Assembly (NCBI RefSeq): GCF_025685545.1
Contig: NZ_JAGSYC010000020.1
Span: forward strand, 124,001 to 188,000
Length of the DNA: 64,000 nucleotides
DNA from: Granulicella paludicola
GTDB lineage: Bacteria > Acidobacteriota > Terriglobia > Terriglobales > Acidobacteriaceae
Reading direction: 5' to 3'
In this document: positions 41,708 through 50,973 of the stretch, in pieces
How the letters are laid out: each line of letters opens with the position of its first letter
Numbering within the stretch: the stretch's first letter is position 1
Notes under the pieces: generated by a model
The model's database searches: none
The model's input: the letters and a program-made list of their open reading frames with translations, nothing else
Told to the model about the DNA's origin: nothing
Translations under genes and position numbers: made by a program

Positions 41708-42898
41708 TTATTTGGCGGGTGGAGTTGCTGTGGGTGGTGTGCTGTCGTTATCCACCCAATAGCTGCTGCGTGCTTCGACGACGAGGTCGGGATAGTTCTT
41801 CAGCTTCAGGGTGACAGCGTGCAGACCAGCATGCGGGTTCAGCGGATGGAAGCTGAGTACGTAGCGGTTGGGTATGTGGTTGGCGATGGTGAAGAGATCG
41901 CGGTTGAGGGTCTTCGCATCTTTGAACTTGAAGTTCTCTCCACCAGTAGACTGCGCGACGGCTTCGGAGATGTTCTTGCGGAGCGCATTGCGCAAAGCTA
42001 TCTCCGCCATGCGCGCCAGAATCAGGGGAGGCGCGAGCTGCGCGGCGCAGTCGAAGTACTGCGTACCTTTGGTCTCCTCCGCGGGGCCGGTGCTGCCATC
42101 CTCCTTTACCACCTTGTCGGTCTTTGGATCATGCGAGAAACAGCCGTGTTCAGGGCCGGGTTCATCCGAGTGGATCTTCGAAGCTGCGCCCGCTTCGTCG
42201 GCGCGGTTCGATGAGAACGCAACGGAGTAAATCGCTGTATTGGTGTCGGAGATGGCGCGCAACGCCTGGGCGAGTGTTGTATGGCTACCGTTATCCTTGG
42301 TCTCCGAGAAGAGAAGGATGGCGCGGCGGTAGGTCGTGGGAACGGGACGGAGTTGATCGACGGAGAAATTGATGGCGTCAAGGATGGCAGCGCCGGAGTC
42401 ACCATCTTCCTGCGAAGCGAGGGTCTGCGAGATGCTGTCGAGGTGGGAGCTGAAGTGATGCACCAGGGTCGGCGAGCTGTCGAAGGCGACGATGGCGACC
42501 TTGTGGGGGATACCTCCGAGCATGTTGTCGAGCGAGGCCGCGAGGCCGTCATAGTCATGCAGATGGTTTCGGCCCGCTCCACCGACTTCAACGCAGATCA
42601 CCATGGCCAGCGGCTGACCGCCGTTGTCTTCTTCGAGGCGCAGCGGCTGCTGAACGCCATCGTCGGTAAGAACAAAGTCATTCGCCTTCAGGGTGTAAAC
42701 GAGTTGCCCGGACTTGGTCTTCACCAAGGCTGGCACCAGCACCAGTGTCGACTTTGCTGTGATGGAATAGCCGGGGCCGTCAGGCGTGAAAACCTGCTCC
42801 TGCGCATCAGAAGGAGCAGGCGTTGGCGCTGCTGGCGTCTGTGCCAGAACGCTACTGCCAGCGAGGAAGGTAATCGCGATGAGTCGTTTGAAAAGCAT
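41708..42898 (-). CDS. Secreted VWFA-related domain protein (Acidobacterial type)
   Basis: A 396-residue protein with a signal peptide (MLFKRLIAITFLAGSSVLAQ). Residues 50-90 (SITAKSTLVLVPALVKTKSGQLVYTLKANDFVLTDDGVQQPL) match the start of the VWFA-related Acidobacterial domain. The MIDAS-like part reads VICVEVGGAGRN...DNMLGGIPHKVAIVAFDSS with DGDSGAAILDAINFSV; the canonical DXSXS is altered to EVGGA, so metal binding may be lost. The last part forms a beta-sandwich. The family is abundant in Acidobacteriota, with unknown function. It is divergent from tdh. A TACACT hexamer lies 11 nt before the ATG. Confidence 0.88.
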   Translation of the reverse strand: MLFKRLIAITFLAGSSVLAQTPAAPTPAPSDAQEQVFTPDGPGYSITAKSTLVLVPALVKTKSGQLVYTLKANDFVLTDDGVQQPLRLEEDNGGQPLAMVICVEVGGAGRNHLHDYDGLAASLDNMLGGIPHKVAIVAFDSSPTLVHHFSSHLDSISQTLASQEDGDSGAAILDAINFSVDQLRPVPTTYRRAILLFSETKDNGSHTTLAQALRAISDTNTAIYSVAFSSNRADEAGAASKIHSDEPGPEHGCFSHDPKTDKVVKEDGSTGPAEETKGTQYFDCAAQLAPPLILARMAEIALRNALRKNISEAVAQSTGGENFKFKDAKTLNRDLFTIANHIPNRYVLSFHPLNPHAGLHAVTLKLKNYPDLVVEARSSYWVDNDSTPPTATPPAK

Positions 42899-42994
42899 GG
42901 GCTGGTTGCAGTGTAAAGGTACTCGGCCTGGGGCTACCATAAGTTGTTTGACGTGCGTGCGAGCACAGAGTTGCCGGACAGCAGGAGAGTTGCG

Positions 42995-44053
42995 ATGAAC
43001 CATGGGTTGAGTAAGACGATGCGCGCTTTGATGAAGACACAGGCTGCGGCTGGGATGGAGATGCGCGAGGTGCCCGTGCCGGAGATTGGCGCGAGCGACG
43101 TGCTGATCGCCGTGGAGACGGCGAGTGTCTGCGGGACCGATCTGCACATCTATCACTGGGACGAGTGGGCGCAGGCGCGCATCAAGCCGCCGTATATCCC
43201 CGGGCATGAGTTTTGTGGGACGGTGGCAGCGGTGGGATCGCTGGTGCAGGGCATCGCGGTGGGTGACTTCGTTTCGGCAGAGATGCATGTGGCGTGCGGT
43301 CACTGCTTGCAGTGTCGGATTGGACAGGCGCATGTATGCCAGTTTGTTAAGATCCTAGGCGTTGATGCGGACGGAGCCTTTGCGGATTATGTGCGCATCC
43401 CTGCGAGCAATGTTTGGAAGCTCGACCCGGCGATCCCGCGTGACTTCGGCTCACTGTTCGATCCCTTTGGTAATGCGGTACACACGGTGCTCTCCGGTGC
43501 GATTGCAGGGCAGACGGTGGCAGTGACGGGCTGCGGTCCGATCGGGCTGTTTGCAATCGCAGTCGCGAAGGCTTGTGGCGCGGCGAAGATCTTTGCCATT
43601 GAGCCGAACGAGACACGCCGTGCCCTGGCAACGACGATGGGCGCGCACGCCGCGCTCGATTCTGCTGCGAGCGATCTTCTGCTGCAAGTGAAGTCGGAGA
43701 CAGGTGGAAATGGTGTGGATGTCCTGTTGGAGATGAGTGGACATCCGTCGGCGATTCGCCAGGGCTTCTCACTGTTACGCATGGGTGGTCGTGCAAGCCT
43801 GTTGGGCATTCCTTCGCGGCCTGTGGAACTGGACCTTGCCAATGCGGTCATCTTCAAAGGTGCGACTGTGCATGGCATCAACGGCCGCAAGATGTACGAG
43901 ACCTGGTACCAGGCAGAGGCGCTGCTGCGCGAAGGTCACATCGATCTATCGCCTGTGATCACGCATCGACTGGCGCTGGAGCGGTTTGATGAGGCGATGC
44001 ATCTGCTGGAGTCTGGCGAGGCGAGCAAGATTCTGTTGACGGTGAAGAGGTAG
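42995..44053 (+). CDS. tdh: L-threonine 3-dehydrogenase
   Basis: A 352-residue zinc medium-chain dehydrogenase converting threonine to 2-amino-3-ketobutyrate. ETASVCGTDLHIYHWDEWAQ..IKPPYIPGHEFCGTV holds the catalytic zinc ligands (Cys, His, Glu) and HVACGHCLQCRIGQAHVC the structural zinc. Cofactor binding uses VAVTGCGPIGLFAIAVAKACGA. NGRKMYETWYQ near the end is typical of Tdh. GGAG lies 8 nt before ATG 42995. Kbl, which cleaves the product, lies 1.1 kb downstream on the same strand, but a minus-strand gene separates them. Confidence 0.94.
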   Translation: MNHGLSKTMRALMKTQAAAGMEMREVPVPEIGASDVLIAVETASVCGTDLHIYHWDEWAQARIKPPYIPGHEFCGTVAAVGSLVQGIAVGDFVSAEMHVACGHCLQCRIGQAHVCQFVKILGVDADGAFADYVRIPASNVWKLDPAIPRDFGSLFDPFGNAVHTVLSGAIAGQTVAVTGCGPIGLFAIAVAKACGAAKIFAIEPNETRRALATTMGAHAALDSAASDLLLQVKSETGGNGVDVLLEMSGHPSAIRQGFSLLRMGGRASLLGIPSRPVELDLANAVIFKGATVHGINGRKMYETWYQAEALLREGHIDLSPVITHRLALERFDEAMHLLESGEASKILLTVKR

Positions 44054-44079
44054 TGAGGAGTGAGAAGACAAGAGTGAAA

Positions 44080-44116
44080 GCGAAAGGCCCATCCGGTGGA
44101 TGGGCCTTTCGCTTTG
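44080..44116 (+). terminator. Terminator of tdh
   Basis: GCGAAAGGCCCATCC pairs with GGATGGGCCTTTCGC over 15 bp with a 3-nt loop, followed by TTTG. It lies 27 nt after the tdh stop and is also the end of the convergent lipoprotein gene. Confidence 0.9.
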
Positions 44117-44133
44117 TGGTCTACTGCCTGTTG

Positions 44134-45024
44134 TTACTGCTGGATGACTAGATCATCCGAGAGGCGGAAGTGAACGATCGATTCAGCCGGGATCACGATA
44201 TCGCGATTCCCGGTGGTGCCTGCGATCAGGGTGCCAGCGCCAGCGCCTGCTGCTCCGCCTATGGCTAGACCGACACCGCCGGTAGCGAGGCCGCCGATCA
44301 ACATGCCTGCACCGGTCATGCCGCCGATAAAGCCTGCCGTGCGCTTACCCTTGCCTTTTTTGGTCTGCACATTGTCGCGCGTGTTCAGCGGATACTCAGA
44401 GCCGTTCAGCGTCATGGCAGTCAGGCGCAATTCAAGATAGGAGCGACCTTTGAAATGACCGCGACGATGGGACTCGTCAATGCGTCCACTTACAGGCGTT
44501 CCTTTGGGGATGATGACGGAGCCGTTCTGCGCAACCGGCTCAACGATCTCACCGCTGAAGCGATCGCCTGCATGGGCGGTCTTAACGCTGATGCGCTCAT
44601 TCACGCGGATGGTGAGACCCGTGCCAGCCGGGACAGTCATCGAGACGTTCGCTGGCGCGGGCGCACCCTGAGCCACAGGCGCGGCGGGCGCGCTGTAGTT
44701 GGGCGAAACGCCAGGACCGAGGGGGACGATGACCGGGTTGGTTGCAGGCGGAACTGCACCGGGAGCGGGCGGCGTGACGGTGCGGGTGACGAGGGCCTGA
44801 CCTCCCTGTGCTGCAGGAGGCTGTACGACATCGGTGATCGTATTACCCTTGCTGTCGACCATCTGCACCTGCTGCGGCGTATTTGTCGTCGCAGCCTGCG
44901 ACTTGGCCTGATCGAGAGCAGTGTCTTCCTTACCCTTGCAGCCGGTGAGAAAGGCGAGCGCTAAAAGTCCCGCCACTGCGGCGCTACAGATTACATTTGT
45001 GAGCTTGCGTTTTTCGTCCTGCAT
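44134..45024 (-). CDS. Glycine-zipper lipoprotein
   Basis: A 296-residue lipoprotein: a signal peptide (LTNVICSAAVAGLLALAFLTGC) with a lipobox near residue 29. A Pro/Ala/Gln-rich linker leads to a beta domain, SVKTAHAGDRFSGEIVEPVAQNGSVIIPKGTPVSGRIDESHRRGHFKGRSYLELRL, that recalls the C-terminal fold of TrbI/VirB10-like and 'RHS-stability' proteins. A glycine zipper follows (GFIGGMTGAGMLIGGLATGG), then a short end. GGGAGAA precedes the ATG. Probably an outer-membrane-anchored envelope protein; role unknown. It lies between tdh and kbl. Confidence 0.7.
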   Translation of the reverse strand: MQDEKRKLTNVICSAAVAGLLALAFLTGCKGKEDTALDQAKSQAATTNTPQQVQMVDSKGNTITDVVQPPAAQGGQALVTRTVTPPAPGAVPPATNPVIVPLGPGVSPNYSAPAAPVAQGAPAPANVSMTVPAGTGLTIRVNERISVKTAHAGDRFSGEIVEPVAQNGSVIIPKGTPVSGRIDESHRRGHFKGRSYLELRLTAMTLNGSEYPLNTRDNVQTKKGKGKRTAGFIGGMTGAGMLIGGLATGGVGLAIGGAAGAGAGTLIAGTTGNRDIVIPAESIVHFRLSDDLVIQQ

Positions 45025-45196
45025 CGTGTCGTTCTCCCTGCGCGGCTATTCTCGACAACGGCATACGTCGGAGTAGTACAGCGCTAACCTGCGAAAGCCA
45101 GATAATGAGTTTGATGCGCTCACAATGGATTTTTGCTGCCTGTGGGGCCTGTGGATTCCGCGTCCGTTGAGAGCAAAGGTCTAAGATGAAATTGCT

Positions 45197-46432
45197 ATGG
45201 AGACTTTGACAACCCTTTCCGATGCGTCGACATCGAAGCGCCCTCAGCTGGCACACCTGACCGCTCAACTGGATGAGTTGCGCGCAAAGGGCACGTACTT
45301 CAAACTGCGCGTGCTGGATGACGAGCAGGGGCCCGTGTGCCACTACGACGGCCGCGAGGTCATCAACCTTGCGAGCAATAACTATCTCGGGTTGTGCGAT
45401 CACCCGAAACTGCGTGAGGCAGCGATTGCAGCGACGAAAAGGTACGGCGTGGGTTCAGGTGCGGTGCGGACGATTGCTGGCACGATGCGCATCCATATGG
45501 AGCTGGAAGAGAAGATCGCCGCGTTCAAGGGTGTTGAGGCGTGCGTTGTCTTTCAGTCAGGATTTACGGCGAATGCGGGCACGGTGTCGAGCATTCTGGG
45601 CAAGCAGGATTTCATCCTGTCGGATGAGTTGAATCATGCCAGCATCATCGACGGCGCTCGGCTATCGGGAGCGAAGATTAAGGTCTTCCGTCATAAAGAT
45701 GTTGCTCACGCGGAAGAACTGTTGCAGGAGATTCAGCACGAGCCGGGTCGCAAGCTCGTGATAACTGATGGCGTCTTCAGCATGGATGGCGATATTGGTC
45801 CGGTGGCGGAGCTGTGCGATCTATGCGACAAGTATGGCGCGATCATGATGGTCGATGATGCGCATGCTTCAGGCGTGCTGGGTCGTAACGGGCGCGGGTC
45901 TGTCGATCACTTCGGTTGCACACAGCGCGTAGACGTACAGGTGGGAACGCTTTCAAAAGCAATCGGTGCGCTGGGTGGTTATGTCTGCGGCTCGCGTGAT
46001 CTGATTGACTACTTGTACCACCGCGCGCGACCGTTTCTTTTCTCTACGTCTCATCCCCCGAGTGTTGCGGCCAGCTGCATGGCGGCTTTCGATATTCTTG
46101 AAAACGAACCTGAGCGTATCGAGCGGCTGTGGTCGAACACGAAGTATTTTCAGCAGCAACTTGCGGAGGTGGGTTTCGACATCGGTGGCAAGAGCACACC
46201 GAAGAGCGAGACGCCGATCACGCCTGTGATCGTGGGCGATGGGCGCAAGACGATGGATTTTAGCCGCGCGCTCTTTGAGCAGGGACTGATGGCGACAGGG
46301 ATTGCGTTCCCCACGGTGCCGGAAGGCAAGGCACGTGTGCGCTGCATCATGACGAGCGAGCATACGAAGGAGCAGATCGATAAGGCTCTTGAGATACTGA
46401 CTGCAACTGCGAAGCGGATGGAGATTCTCTAG
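45197..46432 (+). CDS. kbl: Glycine C-acetyltransferase (2-amino-3-ketobutyrate CoA ligase)
   Basis: A 411-residue PLP enzyme of the alpha-oxoamine synthase family that splits 2-amino-3-ketobutyrate with CoA into glycine and acetyl-CoA. Markers are INLASNNYLGL, GVGSGAVRTIAGT, FILSDELNHASIIDG, MMVDDAHASGVLGRNGRGS and the PLP-lysine motif QVGTLSKAIGALGGYV. Partnership with Tdh, 1.1 kb upstream, identifies it as Kbl rather than BioF. The N-terminus is about 15 residues longer than in E. coli. A TAAGAT stands 9 nt before the ATG. Confidence 0.92.
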   Translation: METLTTLSDASTSKRPQLAHLTAQLDELRAKGTYFKLRVLDDEQGPVCHYDGREVINLASNNYLGLCDHPKLREAAIAATKRYGVGSGAVRTIAGTMRIHMELEEKIAAFKGVEACVVFQSGFTANAGTVSSILGKQDFILSDELNHASIIDGARLSGAKIKVFRHKDVAHAEELLQEIQHEPGRKLVITDGVFSMDGDIGPVAELCDLCDKYGAIMMVDDAHASGVLGRNGRGSVDHFGCTQRVDVQVGTLSKAIGALGGYVCGSRDLIDYLYHRARPFLFSTSHPPSVAASCMAAFDILENEPERIERLWSNTKYFQQQLAEVGFDIGGKSTPKSETPITPVIVGDGRKTMDFSRALFEQGLMATGIAFPTVPEGKARVRCIMTSEHTKEQIDKALEILTATAKRMEIL

Positions 46433-46456
46433 CGCAATCGCCTTAGAGAACAGCGA

Positions 46457-46491
46457 GGCAGCGTGTTCTTTACGCTGCCCTGACTCTTTTT
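46457..46491 (+). terminator. Terminator of kbl
   Basis: GGCAGCGT (46457-46464) with ACGCTGCC (46472-46479), then CTGACTCTTTTTG. It lies 25 nt after the kbl stop, between convergent genes. Confidence 0.8.
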
Positions 46492-46501
46492 GAGAATTCT
46501 T

Positions 46502-48505
46502 CTAGGGCTTGGAGTAACTAAGGCCGAAGCCGATGGCAAAGAGCGGAGAGGCTGAATCGTGCGGCAGATCGGGCTGTTGCCTGCGAACAGCTTCCATCGA
46601 ACTCGGCAGTTCAAACGGAAGATGTCCCTGCGGTTGAGCTTTGCCGGTGATGACGGCCAGCAGAGCTTCGTCGCTTGCGCCGAAATCTGCCAGCAGCACT
46701 GAGGTACGAGCGACCAGAGGCGTAACGATGGCTGGCCGATCGAGATAAATGTCCGCGATGACGGGCAGATTCGCAGGTAGCTTTGCCAACTCCGCGAGCT
46801 GCGCGTCGCCCGGTTTGAAATCGAGATCGCCTTCATGCTGACGCGAGCCGAAGAAGTAGCCGGGGTGCAGCAGTTGCGACGGAGCGTGTAGGCGGAAGAG
46901 AGCGAAGTCGGCTTCTGCCGGTGTTGCTGCAGGCGTCAGACCGGCATGGCGAGCCGCTTCTGGATCGACGCCGATGAGCCAGACTTTGCGCATGGATGCA
47001 GCAAGGGGCAATGCGTGCTTGTTGCTCAGTAGTACCATCGAACGCTCCTGAGCGAGTAGCGCTGCCTGGCGGAACTCCGCTTTGCCTGCAGTTGCGCTGG
47101 CAGCAGCTGGATCGACGTAGGGATCTTCGAAGAGGCCGAGTTCGAACTTCTGGATGAGGATACGCTTTGCAGACTCATCCAGACGCGCTGCTGAGACATG
47201 GCCTTCGCGTACCAGCTTCACAATGAGGTCGGAGTCGGAGACGCCGCCGAACTGATCGACACCTGCATCGATGGCCTTGGCAAAGCGCTGTTCTGGCGTG
47301 AGAGTTTCGACACCCCAGGACATGCCAAACTTGCCGGGTTCGATGCCGGGCTGTTTGCCTGCAGGTGCGCCATTGAGACATTCACCCTCACAGTTCGAGG
47401 TGATGAGCCAGTCAGTGAGAATGACGCCCTTGAAGCCGAAGCGTCCGCGGAGAACGCCGGTGAGCAGTTCTTTGTTGAAGCCTGCTCCGACGGGTTCGGT
47501 GGGCTTGCCGTTGATCGTTGGCGTGTCGAGGATGGCGTAGGTTGGCATCACGGCTGCGACGTGCGCTGCGAACGCGCCGGTGAAGGGAATCAGATGCTGC
47601 TCGAAACCAGCGGCGCTCAGGACCGCATGACGACTGTACGAGTTGTGCGCATCGAGACCGTCCTTCATCGCGCCATAGCCAGCAAAGTGCTTCACGACGC
47701 ACAACACGCTATCGCGTTGCAGGCCGTTCTCGCCTGCCTGGAAGCCGGCGATGTAAGCTTCGACCTGCTTCTTCACGGCTACGGGATCTTCGCCGAAGGT
47801 GCCATCGATGCGTCCCCAGCGCGGCTCGGTCGCGAGATCGGCTTGGGGCGAGAGCGCCTCCTGAATGCCGACTGCGCGGTACTCCTGCCTCGCGATGTCG
47901 CCGAAGCGACGGGTCACGGAGGGATCGCCGATTGCGCCCATGCCTGTCATATCCGGCCACTGTGAGAACGACACGGCGGCGTTGCCTGCGCCAAGCGTGG
48001 AGTGGAAGTTGTTACGAGGGTCGGTGCTAATCGTCAGCGGGATCGCGAAGCGTGTGGCTTCGGCTTCCTGTTGCAGCAGGTTGTTCTGCGTGGCGAGCGA
48101 GGCCGCATCGGTGGTGAGGCGCGTGATGAAGGTGGCAACCTTCTTCTCTGCGATGATGGTGCGCACACGTGGAAGATCGTAGGCTTTGCCCATGCCAACG
48201 CCAGGCGATCCTTCCGCAGGCGCGGAGTCATGCATCATAAGCCCGGCCTTCTCTTCCACGGACAGCCGCGCAAGCAGATCGACGGTGCGTTGTTCCGGAG
48301 AGAGACGCCAGTCTTCGAAGGGATCGAGCTTGCCGTTGCGATTGAGGTCGCGGAAGCGAAGACCGTCGACGGTGAGGATCGGTACTGCACGAGAGGCGAT
48401 GGGCGGCTGCGCGGTTTTCTGTGCGAGGAGGCCGAAGGGAGCGATGAAAAGCGAAGCGACCGCGAGAGTTTGCGCCGCGAAGCGAGGGAGCTGTGATCGG
48501 CTCAT
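46502..48505 (-). CDS. Secreted glycoside hydrolase family 3 (beta-glucosidase-like)
   Basis: A 667-residue protein with a signal peptide (LAVASLFIAPFGLLAQ). Markers of GH3 are RLSVEEKAGLMMHDS, SPQADLATEPRWGRIDGTFGEDP, CVVKHFAGYG, and GVILTDWLITSNCEG, whose Asp (DW) is the nucleophile. The C-terminal domain (TDAGVDQFGGVSDSDLI onward, then LAQERSMVLLSNKHALPL) is present, but the usual fibronectin-like end domain is missing, so the protein is at the short end for this branch. An EF-hand-like DLNRNGKLDPFEDW stands near residue 54. It likely hydrolyses beta-linked oligosaccharides in the periplasm. Confidence 0.9.
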   Translation of the reverse strand: MSRSQLPRFAAQTLAVASLFIAPFGLLAQKTAQPPIASRAVPILTVDGLRFRDLNRNGKLDPFEDWRLSPEQRTVDLLARLSVEEKAGLMMHDSAPAEGSPGVGMGKAYDLPRVRTIIAEKKVATFITRLTTDAASLATQNNLLQQEAEATRFAIPLTISTDPRNNFHSTLGAGNAAVSFSQWPDMTGMGAIGDPSVTRRFGDIARQEYRAVGIQEALSPQADLATEPRWGRIDGTFGEDPVAVKKQVEAYIAGFQAGENGLQRDSVLCVVKHFAGYGAMKDGLDAHNSYSRHAVLSAAGFEQHLIPFTGAFAAHVAAVMPTYAILDTPTINGKPTEPVGAGFNKELLTGVLRGRFGFKGVILTDWLITSNCEGECLNGAPAGKQPGIEPGKFGMSWGVETLTPEQRFAKAIDAGVDQFGGVSDSDLIVKLVREGHVSAARLDESAKRILIQKFELGLFEDPYVDPAAASATAGKAEFRQAALLAQERSMVLLSNKHALPLAASMRKVWLIGVDPEAARHAGLTPAATPAEADFALFRLHAPSQLLHPGYFFGSRQHEGDLDFKPGDAQLAELAKLPANLPVIADIYLDRPAIVTPLVARTSVLLADFGASDEALLAVITGKAQPQGHLPFELPSSMEAVRRQQPDLPHDSASPLFAIGFGLSYSKP

Positions 48506-48600
48506 GAGCTACTGACCTGCCTTCCAGATTGCAGCAGGAGAATATCACTCGATGCATAGCACTCGCGATGGGCTTGCTGTGGGTTGGATGAAGAAGCTGG

Positions 48601-50940
48601 CTAGATCTTTTGTACGCGGAGCACATCGCGCACGCCTGGGACCTTGCGCAGATTCTGCGTGAGGCGTGTGAGGTGGCGCAGATCGAGTGTTTCGATGACG
48701 AAGTCTACGTTTACCACGCCGTCGACCGAAGGCTTGGTATCGACCGAGCGAATGTTTGTGCCGTCCTCGGCGATGATGGCCGTGAACTCCTTCAGCAAGC
48801 CAGACCGATCGTCGCAGACGATGATGAGGCGTACAGGATACGTCGAAGGCTTAGGACCAGAGTCGGAGTGGGTGTCTTCTGCCCAGGCGACGTCGATGCG
48901 ACGATCTGCCTCGTACAGAAGATTCTGCACGTTGGGACAGCTGCGAGCGTGGACGGCAACGCCCTTGCCGCGCGTGACGTAGCCGATAATGGCTTCGCCG
49001 CGAATCGGGTTGCAACATCGAGCGCGGTAGACGAGGAGATCGTCCTGTCCTTCGACCTGCAGGGACTCGGAGCCTTTGCCGAAGAAGACGCGCTTTACCG
49101 CGTCCGACATGTGCGAGAGCGTGTTGCTGACCGCTCCTTCTGCAGGCTTCTCGGCTTCGACAGGCATCGTGCTGCCGGGTTCGAGCTTGTTCAGCGTCTG
49201 TCGCGCAGAGTACTTGCCGAAGCCGATGGCCGCGAGCAGATCGGCATGTGCGGCGAGGCCGTATTCACTCGCGACGCGGTCGTAGTCGGCTTCTTTGAAG
49301 CGATCAAGAGAGATCTTGAATTTGCGACCTTCGCGCTCGAGCAGCTTCTGACCGATCTCGATGGCACGGACGCGCTGGTTCTCGTTGAGCCAGTGCTTGA
49401 TCTTGTTGCGCGCGCGCGAACTTTTGGCAAAGCTGAGCCAGTCGCGTGACGGATTGTGGCCGGTCTGCGTGGTGATCTCAACGATGTCGCCGTTGCGCAG
49501 CTTGTGACGCAGAGGCACGATGCGGCCATTGACCTTCGCGCTCGTCGTTGCGTGACCGACGTCGGTGTGAATCGCATAGGCGAAGTCGACGGGGGTTCCG
49601 TCCTTCGGCAGCACGATCACCTTACCCTTGGGCGTGAAGGTGTAGACCTCTTCGGGATACAGGTCGATGCGGAGCGTCGACATGAACTCGTTCGGGTCGG
49701 ACATCTCGCGCTGCCATTCCATCATCTGGCGAACCCACGCGAGACGTTGCTCGTCCTTCGCAGAGACGTTGTCGCCAGCCTTGTACTTCCAGTGCGCGGC
49801 GATGCCCTCTTCTGCGACCTTGTGCATCTCCTCGGTGCGGATCTGCACCTCGAACTGATGTCCACCTTCAGCGATGAGCGTGGTGTGCAGCGACTGATAG
49901 AGGTTCGGTCGCGGCATCGCGATGAAGTCTTTGAAGCGGCCGGGAACAGGTCGCCATGCTGCGTGGAGAAGACCGAGCGCAGCGTAGCAGTCCTGCTCCG
50001 ATTCCGTGATGACACGAACGGCGAAGAGATCGAAGACCTGATCGACGGGAATCGCGTGCTTGGTGAGCTTCTGCTGGATCGAGTAGAGCCGCTTAATGCG
50101 GGCTTCGACGCGAGCCTTGATGTGCGATTCCTTCAGCTTGCCTTCGAGCGTGCTGACGATCTTATCGAGGAAGACCTTGCCATCGCCGCGAAGGCCATCG
50201 ACCTCTTCTGAAAGCTGCTTGTAGCTGTAGGCGTCGGTGTAGCGGAACGAGAGATCTTCAAGCTCGCCGCGCAGCTTACCCATGCCGAGACGATGCGCGA
50301 GCGGTGCGTAGACATCGAGTGTTTCGCGGGCGATGCGCTGCTGCTTCTCCGGCTTCAGGTGCTCCAGTGTGCGCATGTTATGCAGGCGGTCGGCGAGCTT
50401 GATCATCACGACGCGCAGGTCGGTGACCATGGCGAGCAGCATCTTGCGGATATTTTCCGCTTGGTGGTCTTCGCGGTTGGCGAACTTGATCTTGTCGAGC
50501 TTGGTAACGCCTTCCACAATGTGCGCGACCTGCTCACCGAAGCGTTTGCTTATCTCGGCGGCGGTCACGTCGGTGTCTTCGACGGCATCGTGCAGCAGGC
50601 CTGCGGCGATCGCGGTCGAATCCATCTTGAACTCGGCAAGAACCTGAGCGACTTCGAGCGGATGGCCTATGTACGGTTCGCCGGAGGCACGCATCTGGCC
50701 GGCGTGTTGTTGGATACAGAAGGCCCAGGCGCTGCGAATCAGGTTCAGATCATCGCCGGGGCGATTGGCACTGACTGTTTCAAGTAGGTGATGAAAGGCT
50801 GTGTCGAGATTGGCGTAGCCCGAGACGGGGTCTGGAAGCGCAGGAGTGGCCTCGCTGGTCGACAGGTCGACCTCGCCGACAGGCGGCGCGGAATTCTCAG
50901 GTTCAGCAGGCTTGGCTGAACCCGACGGAGCGATTGCCAT
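48601..50940 (-). CDS. rel: Bifunctional (p)ppGpp synthetase/hydrolase
   Basis: A 779-residue RelA/SpoT homologue. The hydrolase domain keeps its active motif GLLHDAVEDT, with HAGQMRASGEPYIGHPLEV and KLADRLHNMRTL. The synthetase domain has YSIQQKLTKHAIPVDQVFDLFAVRVI and GRFKDFIAMPRPNLYQSLHTT, then VQIRTEEMH..AEEGIAAHWKYK. TGS (VYTFTPKGKVIVLPKDGTPVDFAYAIHTDVGH), zinc-finger-like (RCCNPIRGEAIIGYVTRGKGVAVHARSCPNV) and ACT (IIVCDDRSGLLKEFTAIIAED) domains follow. Both activities look intact. TATAAT 5 nt before the ATG suggests leaderless mRNA. Confidence 0.96.
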   Translation of the reverse strand: MAIAPSGSAKPAEPENSAPPVGEVDLSTSEATPALPDPVSGYANLDTAFHHLLETVSANRPGDDLNLIRSAWAFCIQQHAGQMRASGEPYIGHPLEVAQVLAEFKMDSTAIAAGLLHDAVEDTDVTAAEISKRFGEQVAHIVEGVTKLDKIKFANREDHQAENIRKMLLAMVTDLRVVMIKLADRLHNMRTLEHLKPEKQQRIARETLDVYAPLAHRLGMGKLRGELEDLSFRYTDAYSYKQLSEEVDGLRGDGKVFLDKIVSTLEGKLKESHIKARVEARIKRLYSIQQKLTKHAIPVDQVFDLFAVRVITESEQDCYAALGLLHAAWRPVPGRFKDFIAMPRPNLYQSLHTTLIAEGGHQFEVQIRTEEMHKVAEEGIAAHWKYKAGDNVSAKDEQRLAWVRQMMEWQREMSDPNEFMSTLRIDLYPEEVYTFTPKGKVIVLPKDGTPVDFAYAIHTDVGHATTSAKVNGRIVPLRHKLRNGDIVEITTQTGHNPSRDWLSFAKSSRARNKIKHWLNENQRVRAIEIGQKLLEREGRKFKISLDRFKEADYDRVASEYGLAAHADLLAAIGFGKYSARQTLNKLEPGSTMPVEAEKPAEGAVSNTLSHMSDAVKRVFFGKGSESLQVEGQDDLLVYRARCCNPIRGEAIIGYVTRGKGVAVHARSCPNVQNLLYEADRRIDVAWAEDTHSDSGPKPSTYPVRLIIVCDDRSGLLKEFTAIIAEDGTNIRSVDTKPSVDGVVNVDFVIETLDLRHLTRLTQNLRKVPGVRDVLRVQKI

Positions 50941-50945
50941 AGTTC

Positions 50946-50951
50946 ATTATA
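50946..50951 (-). promoter_or_regulatory. -10 element of rel, probable leaderless start
   Basis: A perfect TATAAT on the minus strand (50946-50951) ends 5 nt before the rel ATG at 50940. There is no Shine-Dalgarno and no clear -35. Confidence 0.5.
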
Positions 50952-50973
50952 CGGGGTTGAAGGGAAAGCGGGA

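Noticed and set aside
46502-46836. A separate 135-residue minus-strand frame near the GH3 3' end
   Set aside because: It overlaps the GH3 gene in another frame and has no ribosome site or family match.
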